Source: Ruminococcus sp. (lineage in GTDB: Bacteria > Bacillota > Clostridia > Oscillospirales > Ruminococcaceae). From it: a stretch of DNA of 14,390 nt. The stretch's first letter is position 1, and each line of letters starts with the position of its first letter. The stretch is taken from positions 1-14,390 of the forward strand of contig JAGCWY010000099.1 in the NCBI GenBank assembly GCA_017961625.1, in the 5' to 3' direction. Below, in pieces: positions 6,851-13,293 of the stretch. Under the pieces are notes generated by a model, which searched no databases, had not been told where the DNA came from, and saw nothing but the letters and a program-made list of their open reading frames with translations. Position numbers and translations under genes: made by a program.

Positions 6851-7064
6851 TTTATCCCATAAAATGAAGGCAATAAACCTTGCAGGATTTATTCAGCGTA
6901 ATCCATAAAATAAAGCACGTCTGCCATCTGGCAGTCTAATGCTAGGGAATGCACATTTGTTTTTTAAGGCGATTCTTCTGAACAAACATGGTGTCTGATC
7001 ACACGGAGTACTATGACAAGCTGACAGTTCTCTGCCGGCCTGTTGATAATAATAAGAAACAGAA
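6851..7064. other. Intergenic stretch without a recognised gene
   Basis: This segment between the DUF3592-like gene and the mini-element holds a weak AATAAACC/GGATTTATT stem (6872-6893) and a CTGCCA-TC-TGGCAG hairpin (6921-6934) without a T-tract. A 26-codon reading frame (6988-7068) has protein-like composition but no ribosome site or recognisable match. It could be a decayed gene end. Confidence 0.4.
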
Positions 7065-7181
7065 GTAAGCGTAATAAAATTTCGTCTTCCGTATGCATCA
7101 AATTCAACACGACAAAAGTATCAGGCTCACCGTGACGAGCCTGATACTTTTATATTTGGGCGTGTTATGTTTTACGCTTAC
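7065..7181. mobile_element. 117-bp mini-element with IS66-like ends
   Basis: It begins GTAAGCGTAATAAAA and ends TGTTTTACGCTTAC, so the two ends are inverted copies of GTAAGCGTAA, the same end found at 5575. Its right half carries a hairpin whose arm includes CAGGCTCACCG, placed about 30 bases before the end, just as in the IS66 remnant (35 bases). There is no coding capacity. It is best explained as an internally deleted, MITE-like IS66 derivative. The flanks (AAACAGAA and GATATAAG) are not an 8-bp duplication, so the insertion is old or was formed by recombination. Confidence 0.6.
7114..7151. terminator. Bidirectional 15-bp hairpin terminator
   Basis: AAAAGTATCAGGCTC (7114-7128) and GAGCCTGATACTTTT (7137-7151) are perfectly complementary with an 8-base loop. 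On the plus strand TTTTATATTT follows; on the minus strand the stem also ends in a T-run. It would stop transcription from both sides. Confidence 0.75.
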
Positions 7182-7194
7182 GATATAAGGATGA

Positions 7195-7212
7195 CCTCCC
7201 CGTATGGGGAGG
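7195..7212 (-). terminator. Hairpin downstream of the DUF4268 gene
   Basis: CCTCCCC (7195-7201), a GTAT loop and GGGGAGG (7206-7212) form a 7-bp GC stem about 30 bases past the minus-strand stop codon. Only a weak T-rich tail follows (TCATCCTTAT). It is probably the terminator of that gene. Confidence 0.5.
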
Positions 7213-7241
7213 CCGTTTACTTTATCTCGTTAAAAGTCAAT

Positions 7242-8246
7242 TTAAGCTTTTGCGGATTCATCTAGTGATAGCTTGTTTTTCAAATCTCTTTCAAAGTTCT
7301 GAATTTCCTCGAAGCACTCATCAAGTTTTTCGAATATCTGCTCCTTAGAGAGGTCGTCTGATATACAAACAGTTTTAGTTCTGAATGGTAGTCTCCATTG
7401 CCAATTTTTCTTTCCCTTTTTGGCTTTGTAGAATTCATTTATTCTCTCACAAATATCTAGGAATTCGGGATTTGCGTTGCGTGAACTAAGGGCAAACTGC
7501 ATGTAGACACCATTTCCTGCACGGTTGACAATCTCATAGAAATAATGATTGTCTGTATTCCAACCACTCGGAGCATTCGGTAAATCTGGTAGTAGTTCTG
7601 TCATGGCATCTGTTGTGAATCGTGTAAATGTCCTATTACTCTTGACTGGGTTTTCGTTTATAGCAGGATGTTCTATAGTCCATTGTCTCAGTATCGAAGC
7701 TCGGTTTTGTAGTCTTGTTTTCTCCTCATCATTCTCCTGTAAGTATGGTAACAAAGCAGAACAAATCTTATCACTCCACTCAGCATGGAAATTTGCCATA
7801 CGTTCCCAATCTTCTTCGTTAGTGATGCTTACATCTCTTGAGTAATATGAAATCCATGATGCCTTATTTTCATCAGCTCGTTCCCATGTAAGAGTGATAC
7901 CAAGCTCAGATTCGACTTCATATTTATGGCTGTAAAGTATATCAAAAATCTCTTTATTCTGCTTAACATCGCCTTTACTAATAACAAAATCGATGCGAGC
8001 GAAATCGTAATTTGCAACACAGTCAATACGAAGTCCGCTTATTCCTACTCCACCCGAAAGAGTGTTTGATGTAGTAGGATTCGAATTATTGAAGCTGCCG
8101 CGTAACTGATGTTTCTGCTGTATTATCGGAATTGCATATGTCCAGTATTTTTTACGCAACTGATGCCTTCCTTCTTCAGCGGCTTTCTCATTTTCTTCAT
8201 CTTTAAGATAGAATACAAGATCCATAGGATCTGCATCATAAAGCAC
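7242..8246 (-). CDS. DUF4268-domain protein, apparently 5'-truncated
   Basis: The minus-strand frame encodes up to 334 residues. Residues 28-150 match DUF4268: KKYWTYAIPII, then NPTTSNTLSGGVGISG, then DCVANYDFARIDFVIS, then FDILYSHKYEVE. A FHAEWSDKI segment (about 153-161) and a second domain (200-330: FYEIVNRAGNGVYMQFALSS, KKNWQWRLPF) follow. In relatives I recall, DUF4268 sits C-terminal to a nuclease-like domain, and that N-terminal part is missing here. Coding similarity appears to continue past the GTG at 8246 to an in-frame stop at 8265-8267, and no ribosome site precedes any candidate start. The gene is therefore probably a truncated pseudogene ending at a recombination junction shared with the small ORF at 8274. 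If expressed it might still bind nucleic acid; the function is unproven. Confidence 0.65.
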   Translation of the reverse strand: MLYDADPMDLVFYLKDEENEKAAEEGRHQLRKKYWTYAIPIIQQKHQLRGSFNNSNPTTSNTLSGGVGISGLRIDCVANYDFARIDFVISKGDVKQNKEIFDILYSHKYEVESELGITLTWERADENKASWISYYSRDVSITNEEDWERMANFHAEWSDKICSALLPYLQENDEEKTRLQNRASILRQWTIEHPAINENPVKSNRTFTRFTTDAMTELLPDLPNAPSGWNTDNHYFYEIVNRAGNGVYMQFALSSRNANPEFLDICERINEFYKAKKGKKNWQWRLPFRTKTVCISDDLSKEQIFEKLDECFEEIQNFERDLKNKLSLDESAKA

Positions 8247-8273
8247 AAATGCTATGGCGTAGATTCATCTGAT

Positions 8274-8420
8274 GTGGAGCTTCTACTTGACTATGGTTAT
8301 ACCTGTGATGAAGTTGAGGAAATGCTTGTAGACCATAGCCTGCTCCGTGAGGCTCTTAAAGATGTTAAATATATCTATGGTGAAGACATTTATGAAGGAT
8401 ACTACGGAGGAGCATTCTGA
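8274..8420 (+). CDS. Small acidic ORF coupled to a serine recombinase, 5' end uncertain
   Basis: The coding-like frame reads VELLLDYGYTCDEVEEMLVD and continues to YYGGAF, about 48 residues from the GTG at 8274, strongly acidic and helical. The frame is open upstream (CYGVDSSD from 8250, then into antisense of DUF4268), but no ribosome site or ATG is present, so the true N-terminus was probably lost at the junction around 8247-8273. Its TGA overlaps the recombinase ATG by one base (TGATG at 8418-8422), implying translational coupling. It may be an accessory or regulator of the recombinase; no family is recognised. Confidence 0.5.
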   Translation: MELLLDYGYTCDEVEEMLVDHSLLREALKDVKYIYGEDIYEGYYGGAF

Positions 8421-8992
8421 TGGGTAAGATAGGATACATCCGTGTCTCAACCGAACATCAAGAGACTGCTCGTCAGGAAGCTATCATGGATCAATATCAT
8501 GTTGAGCGAGTATTCGCTGAGAAGATGTCCGGTAAAAATGCTGACCGTCCCGAGTTGAAAGCAATGTTGGAATACGTCCGCGAGGGTGATACGTTATATA
8601 TCGAAAGCATCAGTAGGCTTGGAAGATCCACCAGAGATCTGCTCAACATAATCGATGTACTTCAGCGGAAACAGGTTACTCTTGTCAGTAGTAAGGAGAA
8701 CATCGATACCAACACTCCGCAGGGACGATTCGTTCTGTCGATATTTGCGGCGCTCTCAGAGCTTGAACGTGAACAAACCCTACAGAGACAGCGTGAAGGT
8801 ATCGCCATCGCCAAGTCTCAGGGTAAGTATAAAGGTCGGCAGCCTCTACCTATCGACTGGGTAAAGTTCGATCAGCTGTATCAGCAGTGGAAGTCTGGTA
8901 CTATTTCTGCTGTATGGTTTCAGAAAGAGATGGGCCTGCGTGCCAACACATTTTACCGCAGGCTCAAAGAATACGAAAGAAAGTTTACATAA
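8420..8992 (+). CDS. Serine recombinase (resolvase/invertase family)
   Basis: A 190-residue small serine recombinase, normal for Tn3-type resolvases and DNA invertases. The catalytic domain (1-135) has YIRVS with nucleophile Ser10 and Arg8, SRLGRS with Arg66 and Arg69, DTNTPQGRF (96-103) and the ELEREQ long-helix start (114-119). The C-terminal part (144-186) is a helix-turn-helix DNA-binding domain ending in NTFYRRLKEY. All catalytic residues are present, so it is probably active. GGAGGAG lies just upstream inside the preceding small ORF. It cuts and rejoins DNA at paired sites; palindromes in 9027-9124 just downstream are candidate sites. It may be the surviving gene of a transposon or plasmid module that rearranged this region. 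Confidence 0.92.
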   Translation: MGKIGYIRVSTEHQETARQEAIMDQYHVERVFAEKMSGKNADRPELKAMLEYVREGDTLYIESISRLGRSTRDLLNIIDVLQRKQVTLVSSKENIDTNTPQGRFVLSIFAALSELEREQTLQRQREGIAIAKSQGKYKGRQPLPIDWVKFDQLYQQWKSGTISAVWFQKEMGLRANTFYRRLKEYERKFT

Positions 8993-8999
8993 ATGAGAC

Positions 9000-9019
9000 G
9001 GAGCCGGGTAACCGGCTCC
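9000..9019 (+). terminator. Hairpin terminator after the recombinase
   Basis: GGAGCCGG (9000-9007), a GTAA loop and CCGGCTCC (9012-9019) form an 8-bp GC-rich stem eight bases after the stop codon. The following AATCATCTTTC is only modestly T-rich. Confidence 0.65.
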
Positions 9020-9026
9020 AATCATC

Positions 9027-9124
9027 TTTCAATAGGGTATCGTTTTTATTTGCAATATTGCAAAAGCCTAAAAACAACTTATATGACACATTTTTTGCTA
9101 TTTCAATAGACCACGGGCTATTGA
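9027..9124. repeat. Cluster of palindromes downstream of the recombinase
   Basis: TTTGCAATATTGCAAA (9049-9064) is a perfect 16-bp palindrome. TTTCAATAG occurs directly repeated at 9027-9035 and 9101-9109, and the second copy is paired with an inverted CTATTGA (9118-9124) across an 8-base gap. Beyond this, 9121-9171 is AT-rich with TTGACA at 9121 and 9147. Spaced inverted half-sites next to a serine recombinase gene resemble a res-type site, but the assignment is inference. Confidence 0.4.
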
Positions 9125-9209
9125 CATAATATAGTTACATTATATATTGACAAAAGGTATTGTGACATTATCAGTTCATTTGCATATTCACATCAACATA
9201 CATTATTCA

Positions 9210-9839
9210 TCATGTGTTTTTCATTACCACTGCTTCAACAGTATCCGCAACATCCTCGCAGGCATCTGCACATTCTTCAAGCATCGAGTAGATCTCACGC
9301 CATGCAATAACGTCCAGCGGATTTTTACCGTCCCAGTTTTTCCGGTAGTTGTAAGCAGCATTAAGATACAGAGTATCGCATTCTTCCTCAGCGGCGTTTA
9401 CATCAATGATGAGATTGTGCAGCTGCTCGGATTTTCTGAAATGTGGCAGTTCCGTAAGCATCGCCTTCATTTTTGCAGTGCAGCTGCAGATTTTCTCAGC
9501 AAAACTTATTGCCTCTTCAGTAATACTTGCAACATTATTGATATAAATGACCTGCAAAACTTCCTCGATACAGTCGATCACATGATCGAGTCTCTGGCAC
9601 AGTTCAGCCATATCTTCACGATCAATCGGTGTGACAAAAGACTTTGCAAGCATTTCTGTCATTTCGTGCCGAAGAGAATCGCCCTTATGCTCAAATTCAT
9701 GCATCTTAGGCAGTATTTCGTCCATCTGCCCGATATTGAATTCACGCAGGCATTCGAGCAGATAATCTGCTGCAAGGCAGGCAGTATCAGCAGCTGATAT
9801 GTAATTGTTCCAGTAAAAATCGTTTTTCTTGTTCGCCAT
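9210..9839 (-). CDS. DUF47 (PhoU-like) protein, Pit accessory
   Basis: A 209-residue all-helical cytosolic protein of the DUF47/PhoU-like family, usually encoded beside Pit transporters and thought to modulate phosphate transport. Visible features are the paired helices with acidic motifs that bind metal in PhoU folds: MHEFEHKGDSLRHEMTEML (46-64), TPIDREDMAELCQRLDHVID (70-89) and, near the end, REIYSMLEECADACEDVADT. The start is the ATG at 9839-9837 (MANKKND), with an AGGAGT ribosome site just upstream; an in-frame ATG at 9902 would overlap the end of pit and is rejected. It follows pit by 13 bases, so both share the promoter at 10959-10987. Length and composition are normal. Confidence 0.88.
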   Translation of the reverse strand: MANKKNDFYWNNYISAADTACLAADYLLECLREFNIGQMDEILPKMHEFEHKGDSLRHEMTEMLAKSFVTPIDREDMAELCQRLDHVIDCIEEVLQVIYINNVASITEEAISFAEKICSCTAKMKAMLTELPHFRKSEQLHNLIIDVNAAEEECDTLYLNAAYNYRKNWDGKNPLDVIAWREIYSMLEECADACEDVADTVEAVVMKNT

Positions 9840-9852
9840 AATATACTCCTGT

Positions 9853-10905
9853 TCAGAAGATTGCCATAAATATCTTCGTAGTGATATATCCGATAAGTCC
9901 ACAGCCGGGGAAAGTCAGAATCCACGTCATCATGAGATTTTTAACAACACCAAGATTGACCGCAGAAGGTCGTTTGACCGCACCGACACCCATGATCGCA
10001 GTTGTTTTGGCGTGTGTTGTCGATACCGGAATTCCGAAGAGTGAGCTGATGAGCAGTGCGACCGAAGCTGCCATATCCGCTGAAAAGCCCTGATATTTTT
10101 CCAGCTTGACCATATCCATACCAATGGATTTGATAATTTTCTTGCCGCCGATTGATGTACCGATTGACATAATAACGGAACAGAGCAGCATAATCCATGC
10201 CGGCATCTTTACTGTACTACCTTCACCACCGCCATTTGAAAGCAGAAGACACATAAGTATTACACCCATGAATTTCTGACCGTCCTGCGCGCCGTGCATG
10301 AAGCTCATAGCGCAGGCGGCGCCGATTTGACCGTTTCGGAAGATGCCTTCTGTTTTTCGCCGGTCAACATTGTAGAAGATGACAGTCACCAGCTTACATA
10401 CTGCATAGCCAAGGATAAAGCCAAGCACGACTGAGATAACAAGGCCATATATAACCTTGACCCATTCATGACCGTTCACGCCGGCAAGGCCGCCGTGCAT
10501 CGCGATCGCAGCACCGGTCAGGCCTGCGATCAGTGCGTGACTTTCGCTGGTAGGTATCCCGAAATACCAGGCGAGCACAGCCCAGATAACGATTGCCAAC
10601 AGGGCAGCTGACAGTGCTACTATTGCATCATGTGAGTTTTCACCAAAATCGACCATATTGGCAATCGTCTGCGCAACCGTCGCGTTGATAGAACTCATGA
10701 TGAACACACCGAGAAAATTAAAAAACGCTGACATCAGAATCGCGGGACGCGCTTCCATACATCTGGTTGTAACACAGGTTGCGATCGCGTTAGGGCAGTC
10801 CGTCCATCCGTTTACAAAAATGACGCCGAGCGTCAAACCAACTGCAAGCATAAGCAGTGGATTTGATGCTACCTGATTCCAGAAATAGACAAATGATAAA
10901 TCCAT
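9853..10905 (-). CDS. pit: Inorganic phosphate transporter, PiT family
   Basis: A 350-residue polytopic membrane protein of the PiT family, which imports metal-phosphate or phosphate with protons or sodium. The inverted-repeat signatures are clear: GWTDCPNAIAT (33-43), GIPTSESHAL (116-125), HGAQDGQKFMG (204-214) and GIPVSTTHAK (291-300), with about ten hydrophobic helices. The ATG at 10905-10903 is preceded by TTGGAG. The overlapping ATG eight bases upstream is out of frame. The gene leads an operon with the DUF47 protein and faces away from the PhoP/PhoR-like genes, so it is a likely member of the same phosphate response, although its own promoter looks close to consensus and may be constitutive. 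Confidence 0.93.
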   Translation of the reverse strand: MDLSFVYFWNQVASNPLLMLAVGLTLGVIFVNGWTDCPNAIATCVTTRCMEARPAILMSAFFNFLGVFIMSSINATVAQTIANMVDFGENSHDAIVALSAALLAIVIWAVLAWYFGIPTSESHALIAGLTGAAIAMHGGLAGVNGHEWVKVIYGLVISVVLGFILGYAVCKLVTVIFYNVDRRKTEGIFRNGQIGAACAMSFMHGAQDGQKFMGVILMCLLLSNGGGEGSTVKMPAWIMLLCSVIMSIGTSIGGKKIIKSIGMDMVKLEKYQGFSADMAASVALLISSLFGIPVSTTHAKTTAIMGVGAVKRPSAVNLGVVKNLMMTWILTFPGCGLIGYITTKIFMAIF

Positions 10906-10958
10906 AGTTTCATTATCTCCAATAAGACTTTTATTCTAATATTAAACTTTCCTTTCAT

Positions 10959-10987
10959 AGTATATCACAGTTTATAATCATTTTCAA
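10959..10987 (-). promoter_or_regulatory. SigA-type promoter of pit-DUF47
   Basis: On the minus strand TTGAAA (10987-10982), a 17-base spacer and TATACT (10964-10959), with TGA forming an extended -10, make a strong promoter. CTTGAAAAT is directly repeated just here (11001-10993 and 10988-10980, period 13), and the second copy contains the -35 box. This may be a regulator site. Confidence 0.78.
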
Positions 10988-11109
10988 GTATTATTTTCAA
11001 GCATTCTTAAACCGGAACTCCGGATAGTCTGAGTGGAAACAATATATTTATTCCTTAGAATGTAAAAGCTCCACATTAGAGCAGCACCGATAAAGAGGTA
11101 TTTTCGATC

Positions 11110-11150
11110 AGGTTGCGTAATCCGGATGGTTACGCGACCTTTCTCTTTTT
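11110..11150 (+). terminator. Intrinsic terminator, first of two
   Basis: AGGTTGCGTAA (11110-11120) pairs with TTACGCGACCT (11130-11140) with one G-T wobble, followed by TTCTCTTTTT. It is a textbook plus-strand terminator with no obvious gene to terminate. Confidence 0.75.
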
Positions 11151-11193
11151 GTTGTACTTCATACTGTCAGCGACGAGGAAGAATGTTCACAAC

Positions 11194-11229
11194 AAAGCAA
11201 GTTATCAGAGCCGGTAACTTGCTTTTTTT
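11194..11229 (+). terminator. Intrinsic terminator, second of two
   Basis: AAAGCAAGTTA (11194-11204) pairs perfectly with TAACTTGCTTT (11215-11225), with a 10-base loop and a run of T. It insulates the phosphate-regulator promoter from upstream transcription. Confidence 0.8.
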
Positions 11230-11230
11230 A

Positions 11231-11286
11231 TTTAACCTAAACTTTACATACTGATACTGTTCAAGTTTACATTGGTATGATATACT
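11231..11286 (+). promoter_or_regulatory. Candidate Pho-box repeats and promoter of the response regulator operon
   Basis: TTTAACC (11231), TTTACAT (11243), a degenerate TACTGTT (11255) and TTTACAT (11266) recur about every 11-12 bases, the spacing expected of PhoP/PhoB direct repeats on one DNA face. They end just before TGATATACT (11278-11286), an extended -10 that lacks a good -35. This is the arrangement of an activator-dependent promoter and suggests autoregulation. The repeats are visible; the binding protein is inferred from the downstream genes. Confidence 0.55.
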
Positions 11287-11309
11287 GGATACTTGAGGAG
11301 TGTGAAAAA

Positions 11310-11978
11310 ATGCTGATATATATCGTTGAAGACGAAGAACGCATAAGGGAGCTTGAAAGCTATGCCCTCGAGAAGAATGATTTTGAAGTGATGAGTTTTG
11401 AAAATTCAGTGGAGTTCTACAAGGCTCTGGAAATCAGACTACCCGACCTGATACTGTTGGATATCATGCTACCCGGTGATGACGGGCTTACGATACTGAA
11501 AAAGCTTCGTAATAATACGGCGTATGAAAATATCCCTGTTATCATCATTTCCGCAAAGGACACCGAACTTGACCGGGTAAAGGGTCTTGACCTCGGGGCT
11601 GACGATTATATGTGCAAGCCTTTCGGGGTAATGGAAATGGTCAGCCGTGTAAAGGCAAGACTTCGTGGATCATCAAAAAACACAGACGGTCAGATAACAT
11701 TTGAAAAGCTGACGATCTCTGAAAAGACAAGAGATGTTACCGCAGACGGCAGGACGATAGAGCTTACCTACAAGGAATTTGAACTACTGAAAATGTTTAT
11801 GGAAAATCCGAGGATCGTTCTCAGGCGAGACGATATACTTGACAGAATATGGGGGCATGACAGCACGGGACGCACCCTCGATGTGCATATCCGTACTCTC
11901 AGGGCAAAGCTTTGTGAATGCGGCCGATATATCGTGACAGTGCGCAATGTTGGCTATAAGCTGGATAAGGACGAGTGA
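11310..11978 (+). CDS. OmpR-family response regulator, PhoB/PhoP type
   Basis: A 222-residue cytosolic transcription regulator. The receiver domain (1-118) has Glu7-Asp8, phosphoacceptor Asp51 in LLDIMLPG, Ser81 and Lys103 in CKPF, all intact. The C-terminal winged helix (about 127-220) shows the OmpR pattern: LTYKEFELLKMFMENP, then RRDDILDRIWG, RTLDVHIRTLRAKL and RNVGYKL. The ATG at 11310 is chosen because GAGGAG lies nine bases upstream; an in-frame ATG at 11277 would overlap the -10 box. The stop is one base before the histidine kinase start, so the two are co-translated. Phosphate control is inferred from the downstream Na/Pi transporter and the divergent pit gene. Confidence 0.92.
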   Translation: MLIYIVEDEERIRELESYALEKNDFEVMSFENSVEFYKALEIRLPDLILLDIMLPGDDGLTILKKLRNNTAYENIPVIIISAKDTELDRVKGLDLGADDYMCKPFGVMEMVSRVKARLRGSSKNTDGQITFEKLTISEKTRDVTADGRTIELTYKEFELLKMFMENPRIVLRRDDILDRIWGHDSTGRTLDVHIRTLRAKLCECGRYIVTVRNVGYKLDKDE

Positions 11979-11979
11979 T

Positions 11980-13284
11980 ATGGAAAGGAAAATACAATTC
12001 AGCTTGTTCTATATGGGGATAATCACAGCTATTATAGGTATCGTGATAACTACTTTTGTTTGCTACGGCTTCTTTCATAGAGAGGTCAAAGAAAATCTGA
12101 CACATGAATGCAATATCGTGGCTCAGTGCTATGATAAGATAAGCTCTCCCGATGAGCTTGAACGCTTCGCTCAGGAGGACTTCCGCATCACGCTTATTAA
12201 AAAAGACGGTACAGTCTTGTACGAAAGTGATGCCGATGCGGAAAATATGAGCAATCATCTTGATCGTCCTGAGATAGTTCAAGCGATAGAAAACGGAACG
12301 GGCAGTGATACACGCTATTCGGACACGATCGGTACAGAGGATTATTACTATGCTGAAAAGCTTGATGACGGCAATATCTTGCGTGTATCTATTCGTTCCG
12401 GTTCGATATTCAGGCTGTTTGAACGCTCTATACTTATCATACTCATTGTAACGGTCTGCATCATAGCTGTTTCTATGTTCGTTTCCGTAAAGCTGACGGA
12501 CAAGCTGATCGCACCGCTCAAACGCATACCCGAAATGCTTGAAAAGAATAAGTCGCCCGAAGAAATAGGGATCTACAGCGAGATCATTCCTCTTGCAGAA
12601 GAGATAAAAACTGTGCGAAGCTCGCAGGAGCTTATGCGGCAGGAATTCACGGCAAATGTATCTCACGAACTGAAAACACCATTGACCTCCATTTCGGGCT
12701 ATGCAGAACTGATCGAAACAGGTTTGGCTCAGGGAGAGGATTGCAAGAAGTTTGCAGGAAATATCAGAACAGAAACTGCAAGACTGCAAACACTGATCGG
12801 TGATATACTGCGCTTGTCAGAGCTCGATACGAATGCTTCGGCATCCCTTGATGATGTTGTGGATATAGCCGCTGTTGCAAAGGAATGCAAAGAAAGGCTC
12901 ACAGGGCAGGCTGAAAAGAAAGACGTTCGTATCTCTATACACGGGACTTCCAAACCAATAAAGGGCAATCACACAGAGCTGACCGAGCTGATCTATAATC
13001 TCATTGACAATGCGATCAAGTACAATCGTGAAAACGGCAATATCGACATTACGATAGAAGACAATAGGTTTATCATAGCCGATACGGGAATCGGTATGCC
13101 GAAAGAAAGCATTCCCCGTATTTTCGAGCGTTTCTACCGTGTTGACAAGAGCCGCAGTCGAGCAAAAGGCGGCACGGGGCTTGGACTGTCGATCGTAAAG
13201 CACATCGCAGACCGACACGGAGCGCAGATAGATGTGGAAAGCACGATGGGTGTCGGAACAACAATAAGTGTATATTTCAGATAG
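11980..13284 (+). CDS. Sensor histidine kinase, PhoR type
   Basis: A 434-residue membrane kinase. Membrane helices at about 8-32 and 151-170 flank an extracytoplasmic sensor (33-148) with PAS-like strands (ITLIKKDGTVLYES). A short linker leads to the HisKA helix with His229 in ANVSHELKTPLTS. The ATPase domain has the N box (NLIDNAIKYN, Asn344), G1 (DTGIGMP, 368-374), F (IFERFYR, 381-387) and G2 (GGTGLGLS, 397-404). All catalytic boxes are complete. The ATG at 11980 follows the regulator stop by one base, with a weak AAGGA ribosome site, consistent with translational coupling. No cytoplasmic PAS domain is present, unlike B. subtilis PhoR. It presumably phosphorylates the regulator just upstream. 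The phosphate signal is inferred from gene context. Confidence 0.92.
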   Translation: MERKIQFSLFYMGIITAIIGIVITTFVCYGFFHREVKENLTHECNIVAQCYDKISSPDELERFAQEDFRITLIKKDGTVLYESDADAENMSNHLDRPEIVQAIENGTGSDTRYSDTIGTEDYYYAEKLDDGNILRVSIRSGSIFRLFERSILIILIVTVCIIAVSMFVSVKLTDKLIAPLKRIPEMLEKNKSPEEIGIYSEIIPLAEEIKTVRSSQELMRQEFTANVSHELKTPLTSISGYAELIETGLAQGEDCKKFAGNIRTETARLQTLIGDILRLSELDTNASASLDDVVDIAAVAKECKERLTGQAEKKDVRISIHGTSKPIKGNHTELTELIYNLIDNAIKYNRENGNIDITIEDNRFIIADTGIGMPKESIPRIFERFYRVDKSRSRAKGGTGLGLSIVKHIADRHGAQIDVESTMGVGTTISVYFR

Positions 13285-13293
13285 GAGATCATT

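Larger units (their letters stand above)
10988..11230. other. Gene-free spacer with two plus-strand terminators
   Basis: Between the pit promoter and the regulator promoter there is no coding frame of note. It holds a CCGGA-AC-TCCGG hairpin (11012-11023) and two intrinsic terminators in tandem on the plus strand, although no plus-strand gene lies upstream for more than 2 kb. A weak TAGAAT box (11056-11061) could start a short transcript. A small RNA or a dual insulator is possible. Confidence 0.4.

Noticed and set aside
5576..7064. Composite transposon bounded by the two IS66-like ends
   Set aside because: The 5575 terminus is a right end belonging to the transposase remnant on its left, and the 7065 terminus has its own partner at 7181. 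No shared target duplication supports joint movement.
6988..7068. Possible 26-codon gene fragment ending in the mini-element
   Set aside because: It has no ribosome site and no recognisable match, and its stop codon lies inside the GTAAGCG end; too little to call.
8109..8249. N-terminal extension of the small acidic ORF
   Set aside because: This part is the antisense of the DUF4268 coding sequence, very hydrophobic and unlike the acidic remainder, so it is an accidental continuation of the frame.
9147..9797. Open frame of 216 codons on the plus strand
   Set aside because: It is antisense to the well-supported DUF47 gene, is rich in His, Cys and Phe, and matches no family.
11899..12789. Long minus-strand open frame of 296 codons
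   Set aside because: It is a shadow of the histidine kinase, whose motifs are complete on the plus strand.
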